From the NCBI GenBank assembly GCA_947561585.1, contig CANNZV010000943.1, positions 62,001-126,000 on the forward strand: DNA of 64,000 nucleotides. The letters are read 5' to 3'. Shown piece after piece: positions 45,443 through 56,304 of this stretch. Every line of letters starts with the position of its first letter. Position 1 is the stretch's first letter. Made by a program: the position numbers and the translations under genes. Origin of the DNA: Caprella mutica. Taxonomy: Eukaryota; Arthropoda; Malacostraca; Amphipoda; Caprellidae. The notes beneath the pieces were generated by a model, which ran no database searches, was not told the origin of the DNA, and saw only the letters and a program-made list of their open reading frames with translations.

Positions 45443-46385
45443 AAACTTAATACACCTACATTTAGCTACAGTATCACCTACAAGTAGTTTTGCTACAACT
45501 AATACATCTACATTTAGCTACAGTATCACCTACAAGTAGTCTTGCTACAACTAATACACCTAAATTTAGCTACAGTATCACCTACAAGTAGTTTTGCTAC
45601 AACTAATACATCTACATTTAGCTACAGTATCACCTACAAGTAGTCTTGCTACAACTAATACACCTACATTTAGCTACAGTATCACCTACAAGTAGTCTTG
45701 CTACAATTAATACACCTACATTTAGCTACAGTATCACCTACAAGTAGTCTTGCTACAACTAATACATCTACATTTAGCTACAGTATCACCTACAAGTAGT
45801 CTTGCTACAACTAATACACCTACATTTAGCTACAGTATCACCTACAAGTAGTCTTGCTACAACTAATACATCTACATTTAGCTACAGTATCACCTACTAG
45901 TAGTCTTGCTACAACTAATACACCTACATTTACCTACAGTATCACCTACTAGTAGTCTTGCCACATTTAATACACCTACTTTTAGCTACAGTATCACCTA
46001 CTAGTAGTCTTGCCACAACTAATACACCTACATTTAGCTACAGTATCACCTACTAGTAGTCTTGCTACAACTAATACACCTACATTTACCTACAGTATCA
46101 CCAACAAGTAGTCTTGCCACAACTAATACACCTACATTTAGCTACAGTATCACCTACTAGTAGTCTTGCTACAACTAATACACCTACATTTACCTACAGT
46201 ATCACCTACAAGTAGTCTTGCCACAACTAATACACCTACATTTAGCTACAGTATCACCTACTAGTAGTCTTGCTACAACTAATACACCTACATTTACCTA
46301 CAGTATCACCAACAAGTAGTCTTGCCACAACTAATACACCTACATTTAGCTACAGTATCACCTACAAGTACAGCTACAGCTTAGT
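45443..46385 (+). repeat. 52-bp minisatellite, about 18 units
   Basis: Units of AATACACCTACATTTAGCTAC, AGTATCACCTACAAGTAGTC and TTGCTACAACT repeat every 52 bp. Left units alternate ACATCTAC and ACACCTAC, giving a 104-bp order; from about 45890 units gain CTACTAGTAG and TTTACCTAC, and alternate with CACAACT forms. Decays to the right of 46370. Confidence 0.95.
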
Positions 46386-47199
46386 TTACTCACAGTATCA
46401 CCTACATTTACCCACGTTTTCACCTGCAAGTATTTCCAATAAGCAGGTCTTACCTTAGCGTATGCTGTCGTGTAATGACGGGAAATAAGATCCGTCGCTG
46501 TCGGTGATATCAAATTAATTAGCACCTCAAATGATAGGTATGAAAATCTTTGCTGCTGATTAAATAAGGCTGAATAAAGCCTAGGGAAGAATAAAAAGGA
46601 AGGCATAATGAGGCTAATTAGCTAGCGAGTTGCATGTACCTCTATCAGTTTACACGGTACCAGAGGGGGAGGCTGGAGCTAGGGTACTATCACATCAAAC
46701 AGTCTTAGCGGAAATGAAATGTACTGTCATGGGGACAACTATTGACTGTTCAATTATTGAATATCATTATTGTAACGTAAAGGGTTATTCTATAATTAAA
46801 ATTATCCCTTTTTTTCTTGATTTTCATCTTCGAATTTCATCGGATAATTCTATTCCAAACGATAATAGATCATTTTGCCCAATAAGTATATGAAATTTTA
46901 AAATTTCATCTTGCTAATTGTGAAGTATATGTAACTTTTTCAGTAATTATTCCTCTCAATTTCATAATGATTCCGTCTGTAAATGTTTAATATTTCAATA
47001 AGGAATTTGAGTTACTTTTCTAGTGTTACTTGGACAATTTACGACTGCTTTCACTGACATTTCAGTCCAGTAAATAGGACCACCTCAAACCTATCAGGAC
47101 CTACTTGACGGAGGCGATAAATGATGACGCTTGTTTTTTTTCAATTCTTTACTCGTCCGTAGGCCAGCGCAATACCATCGCCGCCACTCATTTCTCCTC
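46386..47199. other. Unassigned; weak + frame at 46630
   Basis: The + frame 46630-46893 is coding-like for its first 47 codons (PEGEAGARVLSHQTVLAEMK inside) and a donor-like GTAAAG follows at 46777, but no acceptor is evident on the left. It lacks an ATG. Left as unsupported. Confidence 0.3.
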
Positions 47200-47321
47200 A
47201 ATAGGAAGGCATTATTCGAACGCTGTGCTCTGATTGGCTGAATTTCCGCACCATTAACCAATCACAATGGTTCTTTCAATGTCCAATAGAGAGGCTGAGT
47301 GGTTCAACACTTCTCATTTTG
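47200..47321 (+). promoter_or_regulatory. CCAAT-rich promoter-like region
   Basis: Three CCAAT boxes, two orientations: GATTGG (47232-47237), ACCAAT (47257-47262) and CCAAT (47283-47287), within a GC-richer segment directly upstream of ATG 47322. No TATA box is seen in the last 40 bp. The arrangement is typical of NF-Y-bound promoters by sequence only. Confidence 0.4.
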
Positions 47322-47375
47322 ATGGCTTTTGGACAGCTATTTCGAACAGTTCTTCTTCTTCTTTTGGTGTTGAAG
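47322..47375 (+). CDS. Leader exon candidate, copy 1
   Basis: ATG opens MAFGQLFRTVLLLLLVLK (18 residues), then a donor-like AAG/GTAAAG at 47376 (phase 0). The peptide has a basic residue followed by a run of Val/Leu, as in a signal peptide or signal anchor. Without splicing it would stop about six codons later. It lies right below the CCAAT cluster. No downstream exon could be identified. Confidence 0.35.
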
Positions 47376-47478
47376 GTAAAGTATTCGAATTTTCCATGGC
47401 TAAAGTGAACTCATCAATGAATACGGTTCTGTAAAATATGATAAATTTATTTACAAAGTATGAACACTTCTATTCTTC

Positions 47479-47566
47479 ATGGCTTTTGGACAGCTGTTTC
47501 GAATAGTTCATCTTGTTCTTGCTTTTGTTCTTGTTCTTGTTCTTATTCTTCTTGCTGCTAAGAAAA
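47479..47566 (+). CDS. Leader exon candidate, copy 2
   Basis: A second copy of the 47322 segment, 157 bp downstream. It starts MAFGQLFRIVHLVLAF and extends by a CTTGTT-type expansion to about 29 residues, ending near AAGAAAA/GTAAAG (phase 1 instead of 0). The flanks (AACACTTCT before, GTAAAGT...TTCGAATT/TTTGAATT after) are also duplicated. This copy lacks its own CCAAT boxes, and the phase change suggests it is a non-functional or alternative exon. Confidence 0.25.
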
Positions 47567-48160
47567 GTAAAGTGTTTGAATTAATTCAAATCCTAAAAGT
47601 ATCTATATTTTGAGAAAACCAACCGATTTTTAAAAATTATCTGATTTTTTGAAAAAATTAACGTATTTCCAAAAATAAAAATTTCTGTTTATTCTATATC
47701 TATTTCTCTATAGTTTTTGTTATCCGTTCTTAAGCTACATATTCATCATTCTAACTTAATATCATTTTATACTCATATGTATATAATTTAAATAAAAGTA
47801 AAAAAAAATAATAAATAAAAAAAAATCTAACACATCAGTATTGCTGTACAACACTGTGTCGTGTGTACCACACTGTATATACTGTATATCAACATGTCAA
47901 AGCCTCATTTAGATAAGGATATTCGGACAGCAACTGACTATGATACACATTCATAGAGATTCGTCAGACGGGTGTACAATAAGTGTTGCATTTTTATTAC
48001 TCATTATAATATATTTTTTTCATTTACTTACATATTTATTTATAACTTTCTTAAATAATTCGGAAAATGGATGTTGACTGATGGCCTATCAGGACCTACT
48101 AATGAACCTTAATAGGAAGTTAATATTTTCCAGGTTTCAACGCAAAGTAGAATATGTAGT
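47567..48160. other. No gene seen
   Basis: AT-rich sequence. Confidence 0.4.
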
Positions 48161-48373
48161 TACTGACTATCACTTAGCTGACTATCACTTAACTGACTAT
48201 CACTTAACTGACTATCACTTAACTGACTATCACTTAACTGACTATCACTTAACTGACTATCACTTAACTGACTATCACTTAACTGACTATCACTTCACTG
48301 ACTATCACTTCACTGACTATCACTTAACTGACTATCACTTCACTGACTATCACTTAACTGACTATCACTTATT
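48161..48373 (+). repeat. 15-bp minisatellite, about 14 units
   Basis: TGACTATCACTTAAC units with AAC/CAC (TTAACTG/TTCACTG) variants. A multiple of 3, hence the open TDYHL-type frame, which is not considered a gene. Confidence 0.95.
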
Positions 48374-48384
48374 ATTAATGAACA

Positions 48385-48520
48385 CTGCGGTTCTTTATTT
48401 TTGAATACATAAGAAAAAATATCTATTAATTATTTTTCAATTTGTTGTTTTAATTATAATCATACGTATTTTTTTCTTCCGTGTCCGAAAATATGGAACT
48501 GTCAACTATTTCATTGATTC
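48385..48520. mobile_element. MITE family A, diverged copy
   Basis: GCGGTTCTTTATTTTTGAATA, CATAAGAAAAAATATC, then TTTTTTTCTTCCGTGTCCG and AAAATATGGAACTGTCAAC. The outermost bases are degraded and the left end abuts the 15-bp array. Confidence 0.6.
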
Positions 48521-48792
48521 ATAATCTATGATAACGCCAATTTCTCGAATACTGAGGGTGTCTAAGCACTGTTCCACTAGAAGTATTGGCCCCTCCACAC
48601 TGTCAATGTATTAACACTTGGTGCTGACGTATAAAAACTTATCCACGGACGCAGGCGTATATTCCGCACTTTCTGGCCCTATCAAAACATCACGAGTCTA
48701 CAGGCCACGTGTACGTCAAAGGGAAGGAAAAATAAACAATAGAGCACTCAGCTTTACGTTCCTATATCTGCACTAAAAAGAATACGAGTCAA
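48521..48792. other. Unassigned, GC-richer
   Basis: GC-richer sequence (48570-48730) without an open frame or repeat partner that I can see. Confidence 0.35.
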
Positions 48793-48915
48793 ATCTGTGA
48801 GTAAAATCGTCTGAATTTTCGACTATGTGAGTAAAATCGTCTAAATTTTTGATTCCGTATGTTAAAGTGTCTGAATTTTTGACTTCGTGAGTAAAATCGT
48901 CTGAATCCTGACTTT
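48793..48915 (-). repeat. 30-bp tandem repeat, four units
   Basis: GTGAGTAAAATCGTCTGAATT units spaced 30 bp, the third diverged (GTATGTTAAAGTGTCTG). On the minus strand it reads DDFTH-type repeats within a 69-codon frame, probably by chance. Confidence 0.85.
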
Positions 48916-49041
48916 CGGACAGAGCGATAAATTGTGATAAACAAAAAATCCTCCGACAAATCGTTTTTTTTTTCAACTTCATCCGTTCGATCGACTGTTA
49001 AATGGTAAATATCCGTAATATATTATTACTGGGTTTATATA

Positions 49042-49214
49042 TGAGGTAAGTTCTGAATTATCGGTCAGTTCCACATTTTCGGACATATAAGAAAAAACAA
49101 TATAATAATAATTATTCCACTAGGATTGGTTGAGTGAAATAAATATTATTTTATCGTTTTTTTCTCATATGACCGAAAATGTGGAACTGATCGATAATTA
49201 AGAACTTACTGTAA
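49042..49214. mobile_element. MITE family A copy
   Basis: GAGGTAAGTTCTGAATTATCG, GTCAGTTCCACATTTTCGG and ACATATAAGAAAAAAC, with the inverse on the right (GACCGAAAATGTGGAACTG, TTAAGAACTTACTGTA). A typical 170-bp copy. Confidence 0.88.
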
Positions 49215-50237
49215 GACGCTAATACGAAAACAGACCTTTTTTTTAAACTTTGCACGACAAAATTTAGTTGTTCATAGAGTTAAAAGTTACAGAATAGCTT
49301 TCAATTTCTTTCTTTTATAATAAATCTCATAAATAGCAGAGCAATTCGTCTCAACAAGAAGATACAAATAATATTCCACTATGTATTTTTTCCTTCGATG
49401 AAAAAAATTAATAAAATAATTAATCATAAATTATTATGTTTAAATAATACCTAAAATGAAGCGATGAATTGATTTAGTTAATGGCTAAGGAACACACACA
49501 GTGTAGCTAAAATACTAGGAATAACAATATGACTTTTGAATCCTTTAATTCAAAAAGCATTGTTCTATTTACTCCCGAGAAAACTTTCCATATTTCTTTT
49601 TGAGAAGACTCTTGCAAACACTTCAAAATATTGACAATCCAACACATTTAGGGACAAAAGAACGAAAGTCTTTGTACCTTACACTTTAACTCTGCCAATC
49701 GAATTTCTAGAATGCTGAGTCAACACAAACGGTTCTTCTTCTCTACTATTTTTGAGAGAGAACATCTCTGCAAAGATGGAGATGGAATGCATAGGCTCTG
49801 TTATTCTAAAATGGAAATAGTTAATATTTTATGACTATGTGAACTTGTGTAAATTGATTCTTGCATCTTAGATACCACGTTTCAGTACTATATGTATTTC
49901 AGTATCCAGGATACTTATCACATGTAAAATAATTATCCATGAGATTAGTATCCTATATAGATACTGTGGTAATTAGTACCTATCCTATAGATACCAAGTT
50001 TCGGTACCATATTTCAGTATCTAGGATACTTATCACATGTAAAATAATTGTGTTACGATGAAGTAGGCTGTTTCGAATTAATTTATAAACATCTCAATAA
50101 CAATGGAATAACTATTACACTTTTAATCGATTCATTCTATTTCCCCACGGTCACGCTGCTATATATTGATTCCATTGTTTCGTTTTAATGACGTCACACT
50201 CAGTAACCTCTTCATATTTTCGCTACAGACATACAAG
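49215..50237. other. AT-rich; duplicated GGATAC blocks; CRE word
   Basis: Two copies of CAGTATCCAGGATACTTATC followed by ACATGTAAAATAATT lie at about 49910-49945 and 50013-50048. An exact TGACGTCA is at 50189-50196. No gene. Confidence 0.5.
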
Positions 50238-50510
50238 CATATAAAACGCTGCGTTTACGCCTATTCAATTAATCATGGTTTAAATGAATGGAAGGCGGTA
50301 GAAACGCTAGTGTAGACTGCAAATTTGCATTCGATTCATTTAACCGTGATTAATTGAAGAAGCGTAAACTAGGCGGTATAGACATGCTAGTTAAGAAAGG
50401 ACATAAACTGGGCAGTTAAAACGCGGTATTTTATCTGATAGTAAAGAAAGCACTTACACTGGGCGGTTAAAACGCAGCCTTTTATCTGCTGGTATAGAAT
50501 TGGCCTAAGA
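50238..50510. mobile_element. Foldback family J, enlarged copy
   Basis: AAAACGCTGCGTTTACGCCT, ATTAATCATGGTTTAAATGA, GGCGGTAGAAACGCTAGTG and the inverse on the right, closing with TATAGAATTGGCCTAAG. Relative to the 25216 copy, the right arm (AAACTGGGCAGTTAAAACGC, TTTATCTGATAG) is repeated about three times at roughly 55-bp spacing. Confidence 0.75.
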
Positions 50511-50719
50511 CACAATGCATCTCTAGGCCTACAGGTCGCAAGTTAGGCCTACCAATTGGACCGTATGAAGCCCAGAACTTTGACATACTTTGCATATTTA
50601 TTCGCCTGCGGATAGGGTAGAGTTGTGGCAATTTTGTAATAGAATTAGTTTGCTAATGTAAATATAACAAAGTTAGGAGATACTTCTCAGGACCTGAAGT
50701 TGGGGATTATCTCTTAGAA
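50511..50719. other. No gene seen
   Basis: Contains AGGCCTAC words; otherwise featureless. Confidence 0.4.
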
Positions 50720-52295
50720 GACGGGGATTAAAGTGATATGGGGGATTAAAATGATATGGGGGATTAAAATGATATGGGGGATTAAAATGATATGGGGGAT
50801 TAAAATGATATGGGGGATTAAAGTGATATGGGGGATTAAAATGATATGGGGGATTAAAATGATATGGGGGATTAAAATGATATGGGGATTAAAGTGATAT
50901 GGGGGATTAAAATGATATGGGGGATTAAAATGATATGGGGGATTAAAATGATATGGGGGATTAAAATGATATGGGGGATTAAAGTGATATGGGGGATTAA
51001 AATGATATGGGGGATTAAAATGATATGGGGGATTAAAATGATATGGGGGATTAAAATGATATGGGGGATTAAAATGATATGGGGGATTAAAATGATATGG
51101 GGGATTAAAATGATATGGGGGATTAAAGTGATATGGGGGATTAAAATGATATAGGGGATTAAAATGATATGGGGGATTAAAATGATATGGGGGATTAAAA
51201 TGATATGGGGGATTAAAGTGATATGGGGGATTAAAATGATATGGGGATTAAAATGATATGGGGGATTAAAATGATATGGGGATTAAAATGATATGGGGAT
51301 TAAAATTATGTGGGGATTAAAATGATATGGGGGATTAAGATGATATGGGGGATTAAGATGATATGGGGATTAAAATGATATGGGGGATTAAGATGATATG
51401 GGGGATTAAGATGATATGGGGATTAAAATGATATGGGGATTAAAATGGTATGGGGGATTGAAATGATATGAGGGATTAAAATGATATGGGGATTAAAATG
51501 ATATGGGGATTAAAATGATATGGGGATTAAAATGATATGGGGGATTGAAATGATATGGGGGATTAAAATGATATGGGGATTAAAATGATATGGGGGATTG
51601 AGATGATATGGGGATTAAAATGATATGGGGATTAAAATGATATGGGTGATTAAGATGATATGGGGGATTAAGATGATATGGGGATTAAAATGATATGGGG
51701 GATTAAGATGATATGGGGGATTAAGATGATATGGGGGATTAAAATGATATGGGGATTAAAATGATATGGGGATTAAAATGATATGGGTGATTAAGATGAT
51801 ATGGGGGATTAAGATGATATGGGGAATAAAATGATATGGGGGATTTAGATGATATGGGGGATTAAGATGATATGGGGGATTAAGATGATATGGGGATTAA
51901 AATGATATGGGGGATTAAGATGATATGGGGGATTAAGATGATATGGGGATTAAAATGATATGGGGGATTAAAATGATATGGGGATTAAAATGATATGGGG
52001 GATTAAGATGATATGGGGGATTAAGATGATATGGGGATTAAAATGATATGGGGGATTAAAATGATATGGGGATTAAAATGATATGGGGGATTGAGATGAT
52101 ATGGGGATTAAAATGATATGGGGGATTAAGATGATATGGGGGATTAAGATGATATGGGGATTAAGATGATATGGGGGATTAAAATGATATGGGGATTAAA
52201 ATGATATGGGGATTAAAATGGTATGGGGGATTAAAATGATATGGGGGATTAAAATGATATGGGGATTAAAATGATATGGGGATTACAATAATAGG
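50720..52295 (+). repeat. 17/18-bp G-rich minisatellite, about 90 units
   Basis: Units of GGGGGATTAAAATGATAT (18 bp) and the form with four G (17 bp). The left third is nearly uniform 18-bp units with AAAGTG variants every five to eight units; the right two thirds mix 17- and 18-bp units and AAGATG variants in recurring strings. Each unit carries one 4-5 G run on the + strand, so four adjacent units could make an intermolecular-like G-quadruplex with 13-base loops. Confidence 0.95.
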
Positions 52296-52620
52296 GGGAT
52301 TATATTGATATGAAGGTAAAATATTCCTGGGGTTTAAATTATTCTGTGGTTGAATTGATATGGGGATCGATTGGTAAGATGACTAAATTGAAATGCGGAT
52401 TAAAATGCTCAGCAGTAATTGAATTGATTAACATTTTACTTCGCTATTTTTTAAATAATGGCCACACTAGTTTCCACCTCATAATATAAATTATTTTATT
52501 ATTCCCTTAATATCCCAGGAATAAATCCTTCTTGCCTGGGACATAAGAACTCCTCACGATGAACTATCTACACCTGCTGATGTACTTAGTTCCCCATCTA
52601 ATGAAGAATGGATGAGAATG
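52296..52620. other. Array tail and family F fragment
   Basis: Decayed array units to about 52400. A family F fragment lies at 52500-52545 (CCCTTAATATCCCAGGAATA, AATCCTTCTTGCCTGGGAC). Confidence 0.55.
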
Positions 52621-52850
52621 TAGGTGATTGGCCAGTAAAGGTCCATGGGGCGCACCCCGAGATCACGCCCTGCAATTGGGGCGCTCCGAAACCTCTTTAT
52701 GGTGCTTTGGGGCGCGTGACCTGGGAGCCAAGGGGCGCCCTAGCTTCAAATTGACCCTCAGTATCAATATCATTAAGTTTAGTAACAAGGCGAGGCCATT
52801 GGCGAGGAGGGCAATAAAAGTAAATGTTATGGCATGTGCCAAAACACACG
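52621..52850. other. GC-rich island with GGGGCGC words
   Basis: GGGGCGC occurs four times at about 30-bp spacing (about 52648, 52678, 52710, 52732), and GATTGGCC and CCATTGGC CCAAT-type words flank it. One + frame (52628-52858) is open for 76 codons but has an odd composition. The island could be a CpG-rich promoter piece or a fragment of foreign or older sequence. I cannot assign it. Confidence 0.4.
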
Positions 52851-53199
52851 GAAATTAAATTGACTCTTTAGAGGTAGGCACTCCGGACAATTTTAACTAA
52901 AACTTCAAAGTGGATAATTCATAATTGTCACACTATTATTGGCAATTAGAGAATTTATATACTGAACTTAGTATACTGTCTCCGTAATTGATTATATTTC
53001 AACGTAAAGCAGTATAATAACTGATACTGTCGGTGTCTTTTTTCTTGGGGGTGGGGAAGAGGGATAAACTTGAACATGATTTCAATATTTTGTTAAATTT
53101 CGAATATATTTTCGTAGAATTATTTACAAAAGTAGATTGATGATCATTTTATCATATTGTAAAATCACTGGTGTGAAGTCAATATATAGCGGCAATTCT

Positions 53200-53362
53200 C
53201 CTCCACCAATTCCATCTCCTCCACCAATTCCATCTACTCCACCAATACCATCTCCTCCACCAATCCCATCTCCTACACCAATCCCAACTCCTCCACCAAT
53301 TCCATCTCCTCCACCAATCCCATCTCCTCCACCAATCCCAACTCCTCCACCAATCCCATGTC
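53200..53362 (+). repeat. 18-bp minisatellite, about nine units
   Basis: CCACCAATCCCATCTCCT units, preceded and followed by C/T-rich sequence; a run of 9-10 C is near 53470. The open Pro-rich and Trp-rich frames are artefacts of the 18-bp register. Confidence 0.92.
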
Positions 53363-55257
53363 CTCTCACTCACTCCTCTTCTTTTCCTCTCACTCTCCCC
53401 CTCCACACTATCTTACCCCTCCCCCTCCAATTGACAGTTCTTCCGGTGCAGTCTCTCAGCTGATTGCAACCCCCCCCCCTCTTTATACCCCCCCTACCCC
53501 GGCACCTTGCATCTGTCCCAGTGCAATCAGATGCTATTTAATAAATAAACTCATGGTAACATCCGATAACGTTCATCTGAAGTGGAATATTATTTGTATT
53601 GATTTCAGTACAATATAATTAGTCGAAATTGCAAAGCTATCTTGTTACTTTCACATTATTCTGATATACCTAATTTACCTATTTTCTGTATTTCATCTAC
53701 CAAGTTATTATATAATGACTGATTTACTATTAAAACGAATTTAGTTATAGTGGCTTTAGGACAAAAAATCATCTCTCTCATTTCCCAAATAATGATATCA
53801 ACATAACTCACATTGCAGAAGTTAAATCAACCATCACGAATATACGACTGAGATAAATGCTTCTCATCCTTTAGAATACGCACGGCAGTTCTTCTTAAAG
53901 TCTACCAATGTTATGAAGTTTCTATTAGCGTCTGCTGTTTTTTCATATGATAATCCACAACCAAATGGTGGCTAGTAATGATATTTCACTCCGTCTTATC
54001 ACAACAACCTCCATTACTTAAAGGGCATGTCTCTGTGCGAACTATACGGCACATACGGTACTAAATGTTCACCCGAAAGAGTCCTCTACTTATAGCTTAG
54101 CTCATTAACTAATGCGTGTTAACATTCAATTCAGCCTGATTCTTCTCCTTTCACCATATACTTCTGCTTTAATGAATAGATAGGTAATGTTTAACGTATT
54201 TAACTAGGGTCTTTGGTAACCAGATACAGTTTCAGGTTGATATGCCCGCATGGTAAATGTCAGTGAATCTTCATCAGTTAGAACTCGTTTGCATATCGTG
54301 AGTTCTACTGTTATGCCACAATTGCCAATGCGTACGTATGTCTGTTCATTACGTCTAAGACAGTGTGTACGCGTTTGATGTGGTCATACACGTCAATGGA
54401 GACTTATACATATAAATTAAGAGAGGTGATAGTATCTTCCCTGAGGTAGGTACACCAAAATATTTGCGAGGGTTTTAGTACCTCGCACGTTAATAACTCT
54501 AGTGCTAAGTCGGAGGGGAATGACTGGGCGAGATTTCACTGTAGATAATTATACCTACGGTGAAACAGTATAGACTGACGTTATTTGAAGTAAACAGGGA
54601 AATACTTTACGCTGAAGTACTGTCTTATATATTGTATGATGAAACATAGGAATATGAATTCATTTGCCTGAATGATGTAATTATTCAGGAAATTTCTTAT
54701 TTTTTCTGCATCAAATTATTAAACTCAGATTAATGTCTCGTAATAAGTTGCTTTATTTTTTAAGAAACTGAAGACAAGAAGTTACCATTTTATATTCTTT
54801 TATAAAGACGGTTCAGATTTTTTTGTGGAAATAATATTTTATCTGAAATTCAAGAACTCGAAATATATTTTCTATTTTAGTTTTAAAGCAAAACAATTTG
54901 AATTGATTGCAGAATTTCATTTTTATCATATATTTTTATTTTTGCTATCGAGACGAGATAGAGAGAATTTGTTTGGCAATTAAATAATTCAGAGTTCTAG
55001 ATCAATATTTATCGATTGCATTTGTTGAATTTGAAAAGAAAAAAGGTAATTTTCTAGTTTCAAATAATTCTCAATACAGTCCGTTACGAATTAGAAGTAG
55101 GCAAGCTTTTGGTAGGCCTACGAGTTTGCTGCGGTCATTTTGAACTCATCAGGGTTTGTAAAATCTTAATTTGTTGAGTTATTTGAAGGGTGGTATAGTA
55201 GCCTTATAATTTCGATATTCAGACGAAATCTTTTTATTCAACATCTTGTATTTATAC
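53363..55257. other. No supported gene
   Basis: C-rich to 53520, then mixed AT-rich sequence. Patches of normal composition (53870-54560) have no open frames with exon borders and no repeat partner found here. Confidence 0.4.
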
Positions 55258-55466
55258 TGTCCTTTACGGTGAAGAGCCTCTACGGTGAAGAGCCTTTACG
55301 GTGAAGAGCCTTTACGGTGAAGAGCCTTTACGGTGAAGAGCCTTTACGGTGAAGAGCCTTTACGGTGAAGAGCCTTTACGGTGAAGAGCCTTTACGGTGA
55401 AGAGCCTTTACGGTGAAGAGCCTTTACGGTGAAGAGCCTTTACGGTGAAGAGCCTTTACGGTGAAA
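55258..55466 (+). repeat. 16-bp minisatellite, 13 units
   Basis: TTTACGGTGAAGAGCC repeated almost perfectly (the first units have CTCTACGG). It ends about 95 bp before the exon acceptor at 55559, so it lies in the end of the putative intron. Confidence 0.95.
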
Positions 55467-55559
55467 TATCATAATCTTTGAAATTTATACTAAATTGCGA
55501 CTGGATTCACATCGAATCATTTACCGTCTGATGGATGATCTTTTTATAATCTGTTTCAG

Positions 55560-55695
55560 TCACCAATCTGAAGCCCACGACTGACGATCCGAAGATGCAA
55601 TTCGGTGTATCAACTTACGTTGGCTGGTTTTCGACCGGGTTTAGACCTTCGACCAGTTCTTATCATCTTGTAAATATTACGTCAAGTTGGCGGAC
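55560..55695 (+). CDS. Second exon candidate of the 18727 gene
   Basis: A strong acceptor (TTTATAATCTGTTTCAG ends at 55559) opens a frame in which the first two bases complete a phase 1 codon. That is the phase left by the donor at 19462; joined, residue 237 would be Val. The frame then reads TNLKPTTDDPKMQFG, later YVGWFSTGFRPSTSS, for 45 codons to a TAA at 55697-55699. Candidate donors are GTAAAT at 55670 and 55696; alternatively it is terminal. Codons are mixed and clearly less AT-rich than the flanks. It continues the Ser/Thr/Pro-rich character of the first exon. Family not recognised. Confidence 0.45.
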
Positions 55696-55699
55696 GTAA

Positions 55700-56304
55700 A
55701 TATAAATTTGATTAAATGTCGGGCAAGCAAAGAAGGAAGAGTTGTTTGCTGAGATTAATGATGTTGATAAGAATTAATTATTTGTGAGTTTGCAGCTGTG
55801 TGTGGACTTACATGGTCGATATGTGAAAAAACATAAACATGACTTGCACATTATGTTTCAAACGACCAAAGCCCTTCTCTTTAATATTGATAATTAGATC
55901 GATATGTACGTTAAGGTATCGATCAACATGTTCCTGGGATAATGTTGAAATAGGTTTTTATCATGCTGCTAAACTGTTTTTTTTTATATAATATTTTTTC
56001 ATAGATAATGAAAATTATTAAAGTAAAGTTAAAAGAAATATTATAACTATATCATTAAACTTTCTAAAATAAAATATTTGTCATAAAACCCCCAGTTTCC
56101 GAGTACGTTGAGTGTTGCCAGTTGAACACATGTATCGTGATGTATCAGTGACCGCAGTCAGTATCTATATTGATATTATTGACCAATCATGTTGAGGGTA
56201 GCTTAAACAAACCATGGAATTAAATAGTTAGACCTGTGATTATCACATTTACACGAGTAGTTGTACAGCACGCGACTAAAGACTCTGATCAATGAGAGGG
56301 AAGA
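55700..56304. other. No further exon seen
   Basis: Ordinary AT-rich sequence. If the 55560 segment is internal, the next exon is beyond what I could find on this strand. Confidence 0.4.

Larger units (their letters stand above)
19462..55559 (+). other. Putative 36-kb intron packed with repeats
   Basis: The donor at 19462 is GTAAGT and the next phase-compatible exon that I can find on this strand starts at 55560 after TCTGTTTCAG. If they belong together, the interval is one intron containing some fifteen tandem arrays and many MITEs. A missed small exon in between is possible. The join is an inference from phase and splice sites only. Confidence 0.35.

Noticed and set aside
48773..48982. 69-codon minus ORF with DDFTH-type repeats
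   Set aside because: The repeats come from a 30-bp tandem repeat and there is no start context, splice site or poly(A) signal.
43905..50196. Two exact TGACGTCA words as working CREs
   Set aside because: Exact matches are seen, but an 8-bp palindrome can occur by chance in 64 kb and neither is next to a supported promoter. Recorded in the feature notes only.
53124..53463. Gly-rich and Pro-rich frames over the 18-bp array
   Set aside because: Repeat register effect; flanks contain no coding signal.
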